From Rhodanobacter sp. (GTDB lineage: Bacteria; Pseudomonadota; Gammaproteobacteria; Xanthomonadales; Rhodanobacteraceae): a stretch of 58,181 nt of DNA. The translations under genes and the position numbers were made by a program. This document shows, one piece after another, positions 38,281 through 47,160 of this stretch (position 1 is its first letter; each line of letters starts with the position of its first letter). The notes under the pieces were generated by a model. It was given only the letters and a program-made list of their open reading frames with translations. It did not search any database and was not told the DNA's origin. Location: the NCBI GenBank assembly GCA_004298015.1, contig SCSE01000068.1:1-58181 (forward strand), written 5' to 3'.

Positions 38281-38313
38281 CCGCCCATTATTGCAGACCT
38301 TTGGTCTTTACTG

Positions 38314-39879
38314 TCAGTGGGGATTGGGGTACCAGCGGGTCTGGTACAAGTCGAAGCGGCGATCCTTGAGGTTCTGCACCGAACCCGCGTTGCGGGCACG
38401 GGCCAGGCTTTCCAGTCGCAGCTCGGCAAACAGCACGGTCTCGATGTTCGGGGTCGAGTCGGCGGCGATGCCGTCGCGGGCGAACGGAAAGTCGCTGGGG
38501 GTCAGGATGCAGCTCTGCCCGTACTGGATATCGAAGTTGTTGACCCCGGGCAGGTTGCCGACGTTGCCCGAGAGCACCACGTAGCACTGGTTCTCGATCG
38601 CCCGCGCCTGGGAGCAATAGCGCACGCGAAGATAACCCTCGCGCACATCGGTGCAGAACGGCACGAACAGGATCAGGGCGCCCTGGTCGACCAGATGCCG
38701 GGCCACTTCCGGAAACTCCGAGTCGTAGCAGATCATGACCCCGATCGGGCCGCAGTCGGTCTGGATGGTCGCGGCGCTCTCGCCCCCGGTGATGTTCCAC
38801 ACGTCGCGCTCGCTCGGGGTCGGGTGCAGTTTTTCGCGCTCGTGGATCGAGCCGTCGCGCAGGCACACGTAGCAGACGTTGTGGATGTCGCCGTTGTCCT
38901 GTTCGGTCGGGTGGGTACCGCCGATGATATTGATGTTGTAGTGGACGGCCAGGCGGCTGAAAAGCTCCTTCACCTGGGGTGTGTAGTGGCTGAGCTTGCG
39001 GATCGACTCCCCCGGCGACAGCTCGGTGTTCTCGATCGAAAGAAGCTGCAGCGTGATCAGCTCGGGAAAGGTTACGAAGTCGGCGTTGTAGTCGGCGGCG
39101 ATGTCGGTGAAATATTCCACCTGGGTGGCGAACTCCTCGAACGAGGTGATCCGTCGCTGCTGGTATTGCACCGAGGCTACCCGCACCGAGTCCGGCAGTC
39201 GCTGCGGTGACGGCGTCGAGGGCATGTCGGGGTGGTCGAGCAGGCGTGGGTTGCGCCAGATCAGATGCGCGGCGTAGCCGAGCGACTCGTAGTCCGACGG
39301 CACGTAGGCGCGCAGCAAGCCGATCAGCTTGAAATCGTTGTTCAGCTGGAAGCTCAGGGTGAGGTCGCGGCGCTTGCCTTCGACGACCGCCTGGACGTAT
39401 CCCTCGGGGCTGCCGTAGCGTTGCAGGTTTTTGGCCAGGCCGGGGATGCGTCCTCCGAACACGATGCCGCGCAGCTTCAGGTCGGTGCACAGGCGTTTGC
39501 GCGCCTGATACAGGCGTTGTCCGATACGCATGCCGCGAAAGTCCGGGTGGACCACCACCTCCATGCCGTACAGCCAGTCGCCGTCGGCCTTGTGCCGCGA
39601 CGCCATGCCGCCACCGGTGATCTGCTCCCAGGTGTGCGGCGCCAGCGCGGTCGCCTCGTCGATGCGGAACGTGGCGCAATAGCCGGCCAGGCGACCTTCG
39701 TACTCGACCACAAACTGGCCTTCCGGGAAGTGCGTCTGCTGGGAGCGCAGCATCTCGGTCGAATGCCCCCATTCGGGCGAGTAGACGCGACCGGTCAGTT
39801 CGGCCAGCTGCGGTACGTCGTCGGGTAGCGCCTTGCGCAACAGGAGCTTGGGCTGGTGTTCACTGGTTTTCTTGCTCAT
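38314..39879 (-). CDS. GNAT acetyltransferase-carbon-nitrogen hydrolase fusion protein
   Basis: 521 residues starting MSKKTSEHQPK; the open frame extends upstream but crosses the hutF promoter and is unlike the family. Residues about 12-200 form a GNAT domain with the acetyl-CoA motif VVVHPDFRGMRIGQRLY. Residues about 225-500 form a nitrilase-superfamily domain with the triad Glu (FPELITLQLL), Lys (EREKLHPTPSE) and Cys (MICYDSEFPE). This two-domain type is widespread but its substrate is unknown; it might acylate and hydrolyse the same amide or polyamine-like substrate. It is divergent from hutF with 81 bp between starts. Confidence 0.9.
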   Translation of the reverse strand: MSKKTSEHQPKLLLRKALPDDVPQLAELTGRVYSPEWGHSTEMLRSQQTHFPEGQFVVEYEGRLAGYCATFRIDEATALAPHTWEQITGGGMASRHKADGDWLYGMEVVVHPDFRGMRIGQRLYQARKRLCTDLKLRGIVFGGRIPGLAKNLQRYGSPEGYVQAVVEGKRRDLTLSFQLNNDFKLIGLLRAYVPSDYESLGYAAHLIWRNPRLLDHPDMPSTPSPQRLPDSVRVASVQYQQRRITSFEEFATQVEYFTDIAADYNADFVTFPELITLQLLSIENTELSPGESIRKLSHYTPQVKELFSRLAVHYNINIIGGTHPTEQDNGDIHNVCYVCLRDGSIHEREKLHPTPSERDVWNITGGESAATIQTDCGPIGVMICYDSEFPEVARHLVDQGALILFVPFCTDVREGYLRVRYCSQARAIENQCYVVLSGNVGNLPGVNNFDIQYGQSCILTPSDFPFARDGIAADSTPNIETVLFAELRLESLARARNAGSVQNLKDRRFDLYQTRWYPNPH

Positions 39880-39960
39880 TCGTCGATTATGCCGCAGTCG
39901 GGGTGAAGCAACGGCGATGGCGGCGGGTACACTTTGCCGATCCCTGGCGAGGCGTGGCGG

Positions 39961-41334
39961 ATGAACGACAAGGCGGCGAACGAATTCACGGCTGGACACA
40001 TATGGCGAACCGACGGCTGGCACGCGGATGTGCACCTGCTGGTCGATGAACAAGGTTGCCTGCGCGATGGGCCTTCGCGCCGGGGCGAGCCGTTGCTCCC
40101 ATGGGTGCTTCCGGGCATGCCGAACCTGCATTCCCATGCATTCCAGCGGGCGATGGCCGGGTTGACCGAGCGGCGCGGCAAAGCCGACGACAACTTCTGG
40201 AGCTGGCGCGAAACCATGTATGCGTTCGCCGCTGCGATCGGTCCGGACGAACTCAAGGCGATTGCCGGCCAGCTCTACGTGGAAATGCTCAAGGCCGGCT
40301 ACACCCGGGTTTGCGAGTTCCACTACCTGCATCACCAGCCGGACGGCACGCCGTATGACCGGCCCGAGGCGATGTCGCTGGCGCTGATCGAGGCAGCGCG
40401 GGAAGCCGGCATCGGCTTGACCTTGTTGCCGGTGCTATACATCAGCGGTGGTTTCGACGGGCGGCCGTTGAATCCGCGGCAGCGCCGTTTTGGTCACGAC
40501 GTGGCCGGTTACCTGCGCTTGCTGGAGGAACTGCGCCGACATGAAAGCGACGACCTGCGCGTGGGCATGGCGCTGCATTCGCTGCGCGCGGTGCCGGTGC
40601 CGGCGATGCGCGAGGTGTTGGCCAACGATCTGGCGAAAGATCGCCCGATCCACATCCATATTGCCGAGCAGCTTGGCGAGGTGCAGGACTGCCTGGCGAT
40701 CCGTGGCGCCAGGCCGGTCGAATGGTTGCTTGACAACGCCGAGGTCGATGCGCGCTGGTGTCTGGTTCATGCCACCCACCTGACCGCGGACGAGACGGTG
40801 CGGCTGGCGCGCAGTGGCGCGGTGGCCGGCCTGTGCCCGACTACCGAGGCAAACCTAGGCGACGGCCTGTTTCGCCTGGCCGACTTCCTCGACGCGAAAG
40901 GCGTGCTGGGTATCGGTTCGGATTCACACATCTCGGTTTCGCCGGTGGAAGAACTGCGTTGGCTGGAATACGGCCAGCGATTGACCACGCGTCATCGCAA
41001 CGTCGCGGCCCGTGGAGCTGCCGAAAGTGTGGGTGAAACACTGTGGCGGATGGCGCGGCACGGCGGCGCGCAGGCATCGGGGTTGCCGCTTGGCGATTTG
41101 TGCGCCGGCGCCCGTGCCGACCTGATCGTGCTGGACCCGCACTCGCCGTTGCTGGCGGCCCGCGACAGCCGCTCGGTGCTGGACAGTTTCCTGTTTGCCG
41201 GCAATACCCCGCTGGTACGCGACGTGATGTGCGGCGGCCGCTGGGTGGTGCGCGATTTTCACCACCGTGACGAAGCGGCGATTGCAGCACGGTACCGGCA
41301 GGTGGTCGAGCGGCTTGCCGGCAATCGGGAGTGA
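39961..41334 (+). CDS. hutF: Formimidoylglutamate deiminase HutF
   Basis: 457 residues, an amidohydrolase. The metal motif is GMPNLHSHAFQRAMAG (near residues 58-73), followed by CEFHYLHHQPDG, IHIAEQLGEV and the late GSDSHISVSP containing the catalytic Asp. It deiminates N-formimino-L-glutamate to N-formyl-L-glutamate and ammonia, the HutF-HutG branch of histidine degradation. It is separated from hutI by the ClC and fusion genes, both on the opposite strand. Confidence 0.94.
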   Translation: MNDKAANEFTAGHIWRTDGWHADVHLLVDEQGCLRDGPSRRGEPLLPWVLPGMPNLHSHAFQRAMAGLTERRGKADDNFWSWRETMYAFAAAIGPDELKAIAGQLYVEMLKAGYTRVCEFHYLHHQPDGTPYDRPEAMSLALIEAAREAGIGLTLLPVLYISGGFDGRPLNPRQRRFGHDVAGYLRLLEELRRHESDDLRVGMALHSLRAVPVPAMREVLANDLAKDRPIHIHIAEQLGEVQDCLAIRGARPVEWLLDNAEVDARWCLVHATHLTADETVRLARSGAVAGLCPTTEANLGDGLFRLADFLDAKGVLGIGSDSHISVSPVEELRWLEYGQRLTTRHRNVAARGAAESVGETLWRMARHGGAQASGLPLGDLCAGARADLIVLDPHSPLLAARDSRSVLDSFLFAGNTPLVRDVMCGGRWVVRDFHHRDEAAIAARYRQVVERLAGNRE

Positions 41335-41572
41335 GCCGTCACCTCGTGTGCAGACCGGGCAATCTTTTCGACGGCGAGTGGTACCGCTATCGACGCAACC
41401 GCGGGGCATCATCGCGGGTCCTCGGCCAGCGAGCGCTTTGGGGCCATGTTCCGATCTGCTCCTCCCGGGCATCGGCCGCATCCGGCCGAGTTGATGCCTT
41501 CGATCTGTCAGCGCGGCGCGCCCGTCCCGACGGAAGCACGGCGTCTCTTTCGGCTCTCATCCTGACGCCTCC

Positions 41573-42844
41573 ATGCCTACGATTCTTCCGGTTTTTCACG
41601 CGGCAACCGCGTCCCGCGATGGCGAAATGATCCGTCACGGAACGCCACTGTTTCGCCAGGCGAACCTGGCGTTGTTTGCGGCCGGTATCGCCACCTTCGG
41701 CCTGCTGTACTGCGTGCAGCCGCTGATGCCGGTGTTCAGCAAGGAATATGGCGTCAGTGCGGCGGCCAGTGCGCTGTCGCTGTCGATAACCACCGGGGTA
41801 CTGGCCTTTGCGATGCTGTTTGCCGGGGTGGTTTCCGATGCCTGGGGACGCAAGTCGGTGATGACGATATCGCTGCTGTCCTCGGCGCTGCTGACCTTGC
41901 TGATCACCGTGATACCCGGTTGGAGCAGCCTGTTGTTGCTGCGCACCTTGCTGGGGCTGAGTCTGAGTGGCCTGCCGGCGGTGGCGATGACCTGGATCAG
42001 CGAAGAGATGCATCCGGATTCGGTGGGCCTGGGCATGGGGCTGTATATCAGCGGCAATGCGATCGGCGGCATGGGTGGCCGACTGGTCACCGGTGTGCTG
42101 GCAGACTTCTTCGACTGGCGGGTTGGTGTGGTGGTGGTGGCGCTGATCGGTCTGCTGTCGGGGCTGACGTTCTGGCGGCTACTGCCGCCGTCACGACACT
42201 TCGAGCGCCAGCCGTTGCAGGGGCGTGCATTGTTCGGACGCTTCGCCGGGGTGTTTCGCGATCCCGGGCTGCCGTGGATGTTCGCCGAGGGCTTTTTGCT
42301 GCTGGGGGCCTTCGTCACGGTCTACAACTACATCGGCTACCGCTTGCTGGCACCCCCTTACAACCTGAGTCAGGCGGTGGTGGGGCTGATCTTCAGCGTG
42401 TATCTGATCGGTACGTTCAGTTCGACATGGATGGGCCATCTGGCCGGCCGGTTGGGTCGCCGACGGGTGCTCTGGACCACCTTCGCGCTGATGCTTGCCG
42501 GTCTCGGGCTGACCCTGTTTCATGCCTTGTGGCTGGTAATCGCCGGCATCGTGGCGATGACCTTCGGCTTCTTTGGCGGTCACTCCATCGTCAGCAGCTG
42601 GGTCGGGCGACGCGCCGGCAGGGCCAAGGCGCAGGCCGCATCGCTGTATCTGTTCGCGTATTACCTGGGGTCGAGTATCGCCGGCGCCAGCGGGGGCCTG
42701 TTCTATGCAGCCCACGGCTGGTCTGGCGTGGCCTCGTTTGTCGCTGCAATGGTATTGACCGGACTGTTGATTTCGTGGCGACTGTCCCGGCTGCCGCCGT
42801 TGCCGGGAGCGCCGTCACCGGGTACCGAGCCAGCACTGCCCTGA
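41573..42844 (+). CDS. MFS transporter, YnfM/arabinose-efflux-like
   Basis: 423 residues with 12 predicted helices. Motif A is GVVSDAWGRKSVM after helix 2; the N-terminal TFGLLYCVQPLMPVFSKEYGVSAA pattern is typical of the YnfM/CynX-like efflux subgroup of the major facilitators. Substrate cannot be deduced. Possible alternative starts lie at residues 19-20. It is preceded by 238 bp without a recognisable gene after hutF. Confidence 0.85.
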   Translation: MPTILPVFHAATASRDGEMIRHGTPLFRQANLALFAAGIATFGLLYCVQPLMPVFSKEYGVSAAASALSLSITTGVLAFAMLFAGVVSDAWGRKSVMTISLLSSALLTLLITVIPGWSSLLLLRTLLGLSLSGLPAVAMTWISEEMHPDSVGLGMGLYISGNAIGGMGGRLVTGVLADFFDWRVGVVVVALIGLLSGLTFWRLLPPSRHFERQPLQGRALFGRFAGVFRDPGLPWMFAEGFLLLGAFVTVYNYIGYRLLAPPYNLSQAVVGLIFSVYLIGTFSSTWMGHLAGRLGRRRVLWTTFALMLAGLGLTLFHALWLVIAGIVAMTFGFFGGHSIVSSWVGRRAGRAKAQAASLYLFAYYLGSSIAGASGGLFYAAHGWSGVASFVAAMVLTGLLISWRLSRLPPLPGAPSPGTEPALP

Positions 42845-42851
42845 GCGGCTG

Positions 42852-43298
42852 AGAAAATCGCCCGCCTGCCTGCTGCGACCGCCGTCAGACCCCCGTGTCG
42901 GCGGCGCGCTGCGGGCAAATCCCGGCCATTTGGGTGACCAGACTCCCCGAATTTGCGCACAACGTACCTCCCGATTCCCCGCATGCAGCATCTTCAATGC
43001 CGCGAATCCGCATCAGGCGGCCGCTCGCCGTCATGACGAAGCGCGGCGGACGGTGTCCGCCCTACGCGGCGGAAGAAAACGTGCTTCCTGATGCCTTGCA
43101 TGCAGCATCCTCGACGTCGCGAATCCGCATCAGGTGACTATTTGCGGGCGCGGCCTGGCAAATTTTTCTCGACCCCACCGATCGAGCATGGCGATCTCAA
43201 GCGATACATCCAGATATAGCCGATGATCAGGACGCGCCTTGTCACGAACGCCGACGACGCTTTCGCTGTGGCGTTCGATGTTTTCCCAACCTCTGAGC
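42852..43298. repeat. Dispersed repeat, copy B with internal insertion
   Basis: After the MFS stop this stretch repeats copy A (31367-31545): about 42852-42970 matches the first two thirds of copy A and about 43236-43298 matches its last third (CTTGTCACG, GGCGTTCGATGTTTTC, CCTCTGAG). The about 265 bp in between is absent from copy A and is bounded near its ends by two 37-bp direct repeats. The full gap between the MFS gene and the phosphodiesterase (42845-43393) contains no convincing gene. Confidence 0.72.
42981..43134. repeat. Pair of 37-bp direct repeats inside copy B
   Basis: Positions 42981-43017 and 43098-43134 both start GCATGCAGCAT and end CGCGAATCCGCATCAGG or TCGCGAATCCGCATCAGG, with four or five mismatches between. 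The 80 bp between them include a GC-rich inverted motif (GCGGACGGTGTCCGC). They lie within the part of copy B that copy A lacks. Confidence 0.8.
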
Positions 43299-43317
43299 GC
43301 TGGCGACCACCGCCAGC
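43299..43317 (-). terminator. Weak hairpin downstream of the phosphodiesterase gene
   Basis: A 7-bp stem (GCTGGCG / CGCCAGC) with a 5-nt loop lies about 77 bp beyond the stop of the minus-strand phosphodiesterase gene. No T run follows, so it is at best a Rho-assisted or weak end. Confidence 0.3.
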
Positions 43318-43393
43318 CGACGCCAACTGTCGCCGGGCGCCTTTGCCGATCGCGCGCGCTGAGTGAGCGCGGCGAGAGGTCCCGAATACAGCC

Positions 43394-44659
43394 TCAACGC
43401 GATGCGGGGTTCAGCATGTCCTTCACCGCGTCGTAGCTGCCGTCGCTGGCCATCGGCGGCAGGTCGAGCAGGTGCATCATCAGCGGGTAGACATCCACAT
43501 TCGGGAACGGCTTGACCACGATGCCGCGACGGAACGCCGGTCCGTGCGCCACAAACAGGGCCTGCATGCGCGGGTCGGCATTGTCGTAACCGTGATTGCC
43601 GATGCTGACCTTGCTGTGGATCGCCATGTGCGCATGACTGGTGATGCGCCAGCCGACATCGGCCAGGCACAACAATTGTGGCACCCGGGGATTTTTGCCG
43701 TAATCGAAGCGTGCCGGCACGCGACTCTTGTCCCAACACTGCATGTGCCGGTGCGGTTTTTCCATTGCCGCTTCGATCTTCGCGAAATCATGGCCAGGTT
43801 TGGGGTTGAAGCCGGCCAGCACCCCAAGGCCGACCGTCTGCACCTGGTCGGCGTGGAGGAAATTGTCGATGTAGATGTTGTGGTCGCGCGGCACCGAGGC
43901 CATGCCATGGTCGGAAATCACGATGATGTTCATGTGCTTGAACATGCCGCGATCACGCAGCCCCTGTACCAGATGGGCCAACGCGGCATCGGTGCTGCGC
44001 AGCGCGGCGTCGACCTGTGCTGAATCGGGGCCGAAGCCATGCCCGGCGTGGTCTACCCGGTCGAAATACAGGGTCAGGAACCCCGGCCGCTCGGCGGCCG
44101 GCAGGTCCAGCCACGCCAGCACCTGATCCGCGCGCTGAATCGCTGTCAGCTTGCCGTTGTAGGGTATCCAGTAGTCCGGGTGTTGGCCATGGATATCGGC
44201 GCTCGACCCGGGCCAGAACATCGTTGCCGTACGGATGCCGTGCTGGTCGGCGGTTTCCCAGATCGGCGTACCCTCCGACCACCAGCGACCGTCGCTGACC
44301 GCAGCGCGATCACCGAGCGCAAACTTGCCCAGCCGGGGGTCATACATGCGGTTGTTGACGATGCCATGGTGATCGGGGCGCAAGCCGGTCACGATCGTGT
44401 AGTGGTTTGGAAACGTCAGCGACGGGAAAGACGGCTGCATCGACTGCGCGCGCACGCCATGGTTGGCCAGCATCTGCAGGGTCGGACTCAGACCGCGCTT
44501 GATGTAGTCGGCGCGGTAGGCATCGATCGAGATCAGCAGCAATGGCGGCGGTGTGGATGCGGCGGCGGCTGGTGCGCCTGCAGGCGCGACCTGCTCGGTG
44601 GCACAGCCGGCACTGAGTGCGAGCAGTGAGCACAACAGCAGGCGGAACAGGATTTTCAT
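43394..44659 (-). CDS. NPP-type nucleotide pyrophosphatase/phosphodiesterase lipoprotein
   Basis: 421 residues starting MKILFRLLLCSLLALSAGC, a lipoprotein signal with Cys at about residue 20. The alkaline-phosphatase-superfamily sites are intact: ISIDAYRAD (metal Asp), nucleophile Thr in PSLTFPNHYT, YFDRVDHAGHGFG, VISDHGMA and a late GNHGYDN His. The family (as in Xanthomonas NPP) hydrolyses phosphodiester or pyrophosphate bonds of nucleotides in the periplasm. It is divergent from the Gln-rich gene, with 51 bp between starts. Confidence 0.9.
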   Translation of the reverse strand: MKILFRLLLCSLLALSAGCATEQVAPAGAPAAAASTPPPLLLISIDAYRADYIKRGLSPTLQMLANHGVRAQSMQPSFPSLTFPNHYTIVTGLRPDHHGIVNNRMYDPRLGKFALGDRAAVSDGRWWSEGTPIWETADQHGIRTATMFWPGSSADIHGQHPDYWIPYNGKLTAIQRADQVLAWLDLPAAERPGFLTLYFDRVDHAGHGFGPDSAQVDAALRSTDAALAHLVQGLRDRGMFKHMNIIVISDHGMASVPRDHNIYIDNFLHADQVQTVGLGVLAGFNPKPGHDFAKIEAAMEKPHRHMQCWDKSRVPARFDYGKNPRVPQLLCLADVGWRITSHAHMAIHSKVSIGNHGYDNADPRMQALFVAHGPAFRRGIVVKPFPNVDVYPLMMHLLDLPPMASDGSYDAVKDMLNPASR

Positions 44660-44710
44660 GCGTAAAACCTTATAGTGCGGCGAGTCAGCTCTCGATAATC
44701 GCGCAGTCTC

Positions 44711-45148
44711 ATGACCATTGCATATCAGCGCCGTTTCCACCTTCGTTGCCGTGTGCTGGCCGGCGTGCTGGTGTGCGCGCCGATCGGAATCGCCTGTGCC
44801 GGGCAGGCGCAAGCACCCCTGGCGCCCCCGGCACCGCAAGTGTTGCTAGCCGCACCACCGCCTGGGGCCGCCTTCCAGCAGACCGTGCAGCAGCAGCAAC
44901 TGCGCGATCAGCTGCAGCAGCGCCAGCTGCAACAACAGTTGCATCAGGAGGTGTCGAATACTGGCAAGCGCGCGTTTGTCGGTCACCGGCAGGCCCTGCA
45001 GCAAATCGACCAGGCCAATCGGGCGCAGCAGCAACAGGATCGCGCCAGCCAGCAGGATCTGCTCGACCGCTACCGCGACGCGGCGACGTTGCCGCAGGGT
45101 GCGCCGGTGATATTGCCCGCCCCGGCGCCGGCGCACAGCGGCGGTTGA
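44711..45148 (+). CDS. Exported Gln-rich coiled-coil protein, unknown
   Basis: 145 residues. The N-terminus looks like a signal peptide (VLAGVLVCAPIGIACAGQAQA). A Pro/Ala-rich linker follows, then about 70 residues of strongly Gln-rich amphipathic helix (QQTVQQQQLRDQLQQRQLQQ and QQIDQANRAQQQQDRAS), and a Pro/Ala tail. I do not recognise a family. It is likely periplasmic and may self-associate. Codon use is regular, supporting that it is a real gene. It is convergent with ogt, 9 bp apart. Confidence 0.65.
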   Translation: MTIAYQRRFHLRCRVLAGVLVCAPIGIACAGQAQAPLAPPAPQVLLAAPPPGAAFQQTVQQQQLRDQLQQRQLQQQLHQEVSNTGKRAFVGHRQALQQIDQANRAQQQQDRASQQDLLDRYRDAATLPQGAPVILPAPAPAHSGG

Positions 45149-45157
45149 ACCCGTGGC

Positions 45158-45667
45158 TCATGGACCGAACAGGTCGTCCGCCGGACGTGCATGTTCCAGC
45201 GACAGTAGAAACCGCTTGGTGGGAAGTCCTCCACCGAAGCCGGTGAGCTGGCCCTTGCTGCCGATCACCCGATGGCACGGCAGCACGATCGGCAGCGGAT
45301 TTCGCCCGTTCGCCGCACCGACCGCACGCATCGCCAGCGGTTGCCCGATCCGCTGCGCCAGTTCGCCGTAGCTGAGCGTTTCACCGTAGGGAATCTGCGC
45401 CAGCGCCTGCCACACGCTGAGCTGGAATGGCGTGCCGAGCGGATGCAGTGGCAGCTCGAACTGCTGGCGGTCGCCGGCAAAATATTGTTCCAGCTGGATG
45501 CGTGCGTAGGCCACCGCGGCGGCTGAGCGGGCGGCGTGTGCCGGCAACGCCTTCGGATGGCGCTCCTCGGCAAACGCGATCTGGCGCAGCCCGTGCGCAT
45601 CGACCACCAGGCGCAGGGGTCCCACCGGGCTGGGCATCTCGTCGTAATGGAGTGCTTCGGTGATCAT
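45158..45667 (-). CDS. ogt: Methylated-DNA-[protein]-cysteine S-methyltransferase
   Basis: 169 residues from the ATG that overlaps the alkA stop (ATGA). The active-site motif PCHRVIG (near residue 130) and the helix-turn-helix region [11 protein letters not shown] are present; [18 protein letters not shown] is the standard signature. It repairs O6-alkylguanine and O4-alkylthymine by suicidal transfer to the Cys. It is co-transcribed with the Ada/AlkA fusion upstream, giving a two-gene alkylation-repair operon. Confidence 0.94.
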   Translation of the reverse strand: MITEALHYDEMPSPVGPLRLVVDAHGLRQIAFAEERHPKALPAHAARSAAAVAYARIQLEQYFAGDRQQFELPLHPLGTPFQLSVWQALAQIPYGETLSYGELAQRIGQPLAMRAVGAANGRNPLPIVLPCHRVIGSKGQLTGFGGGLPTKRFLLSLEHARPADDLFGP

Positions 45668-47160
45668 GCCGTGCCCCGTTTGGCGGGCGCCGGTGTGATG
45701 TCCGCCGTGCTGCGCCACAGATGCATCACGGCGTAGGCGCGCCAAGGGCGCCATGCCTCGGCCAGGACTTCCAGCGCGCGCGTAGTCAGCTCCGGCCGGT
45801 CGCCCGCGGCGGCGCGGCGCAGGATCAGGTCGGCAGCGGGGAACGCATCCGGATGGCTCAGTGCCCGCATCGCAATGTAATGGGCGGTCCACGCGCCGAT
45901 GCCCGGCAGCGCCTCCCAGCGCGCCACAAAGGTTTCCAGCGGCTGCTCGCGGCGAAAGTTCACGCGACCGTCCAGCAGTGCCCGTGCCACGGCGCGGATC
46001 GTCGCTGCGCGGGCATTGGTCACGCCGATCTCGCGCAAGTCCGCGTCGGCCAGTCGTTGCGGCGTCGGAAACAGCCGCTCCAGTCCCGGCGCCGGCGGGT
46101 CGTCCAGCGGTTCACCGAAACGCTGCACGATACGCGTCGCCAGCGTGCGCGCCGCCGCGACGCTGACCTGCTGGCCGAGCACCGCCCGCACCGCGATCTC
46201 GAAGCCGTCCCAGCCGCCGGGCAGGCGCAGACCGGGTCGTTTGCGCAGCAGCGGCTTCAGCACAGCGGTCACGCCGAGCGTGGCCGCGATCGCCTGCGGG
46301 TCCGCGTCGAGGTCGAACATGCGCCGCAGGCGCGTCACCAGCGGCAGCATCTGGTCGGGCGGCGCACCCTGCAGTTCCAGCCGCAGTGCATGTTCGCCGT
46401 CCGGCAAGGCACTCAGGCGCAGCCATCCCGGCGCGGTGGGAGTGCCGAATACCCGGGCATAGGCATGTTCATCCACCATCTCCACGCCCGGTAGCGCGCG
46501 GGTGCGCAGGAACGCCAGCAGCGCGGTGAAGTCGTACGGCGGTCGGTAGCCGAGTCGCAGTACCAGCGCATCGCCGGTCGCGGCGCGCGGCTGTCGACGC
46601 ATTTCGCGCGGCGCGATCCGGTTCGCCTTTGCAAACGCGGCATTGAAGCGGCGCAAGCTGCGAAATCCCGAGGCCAGCGCCACCTCGGTCACCGGTAGCG
46701 CCGTCTCGGTCAACAGCTGCTTCGCGAACAGCAGGCGATGGGTGGTATGCACGTCGATCGGCGGGGCGCCAAGGTGCGTCACGAACAGCCGGCGCAACTG
46801 CCGCGAGCCCACGCCTACCCGTAACGCAAGCGCGTCGAGCGGCTGCTCCGCCAGCAGCCCGTCGTCGATCAGTTTCAATGCGCGCGCCACCGCATGCTCG
46901 CCGCGCTTCCACAGCGCATTGCCCGGCGCCAGTTCCGGCCGGCAGCGCAGACATGGCCGGAAGCCGGCGGCTTCCGCCGCGGCCGCACTTGCGTAGTAGC
47001 GCACATTTGACGGTTTCGGCGCGGGGGCGGGGCACACCGGCCGGCAGTAGATGCCGGTGGTGGTGACGGCGGTGAAAAACAGGCCGTCGAAACGGGCGTC
47101 GCGACTGAGGCGCGCCTGTTCGCAGGTCTGGCAGTCGGGCAGGGTATGGACTTGACTCAT
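45664..47160 (-). CDS. alkA: Ada-type regulator/DNA-3-methyladenine glycosylase fusion (AdaA-AlkA)
   Basis: 498 residues with three parts. Residues 10-80 are an Ada zinc domain with Cys39, Cys43, Cys70 and Cys73 (GIYCRPVC and CLRCRP); Cys39 corresponds to the methyl-accepting Cys38 of E. coli Ada. Residues about 85-185 are an AraC helix-turn-helix. Residues about 195-490 are AlkA with the helix-hairpin-helix [17 protein letters not shown] and the catalytic Asp in [10 protein letters not shown]. It thus senses methyl phosphotriesters and excises alkylated bases. It is coupled with ogt. Confidence 0.93.
   Translation of the reverse strand: MSQVHTLPDCQTCEQARLSRDARFDGLFFTAVTTTGIYCRPVCPAPAPKPSNVRYYASAAAAEAAGFRPCLRCRPELAPGNALWKRGEHAVARALKLIDDGLLAEQPLDALALRVGVGSRQLRRLFVTHLGAPPIDVHTTHRLLFAKQLLTETALPVTEVALASGFRSLRRFNAAFAKANRIAPREMRRQPRAATGDALVLRLGYRPPYDFTALLAFLRTRALPGVEMVDEHAYARVFGTPTAPGWLRLSALPDGEHALRLELQGAPPDQMLPLVTRLRRMFDLDADPQAIAATLGVTAVLKPLLRKRPGLRLPGGWDGFEIAVRAVLGQQVSVAAARTLATRIVQRFGEPLDDPPAPGLERLFPTPQRLADADLREIGVTNARAATIRAVARALLDGRVNFRREQPLETFVARWEALPGIGAWTAHYIAMRALSHPDAFPAADLILRRAAAGDRPELTTRALEVLAEAWRPWRAYAVMHLWRSTADITPAPAKRGTA

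Noticed and set aside
41335..41572. Short plus-strand frame between hutF and the MFS gene (starting MSRHLVCRPGNLFDGEW).
   Set aside because: It runs into the MFS gene in another frame and shows no family pattern after the first 20 residues.
42981..43134. Two direct repeats considered as a minimal CRISPR.
   Set aside because: Only two units with imperfect identity, an 80-bp spacer containing a palindrome, and no cas genes nearby.
42895..43137. Open frame within repeat copy B.
   Set aside because: It is composed of the dispersed repeat and direct repeats, so similarity to copy A reflects DNA repeats; no start signals.
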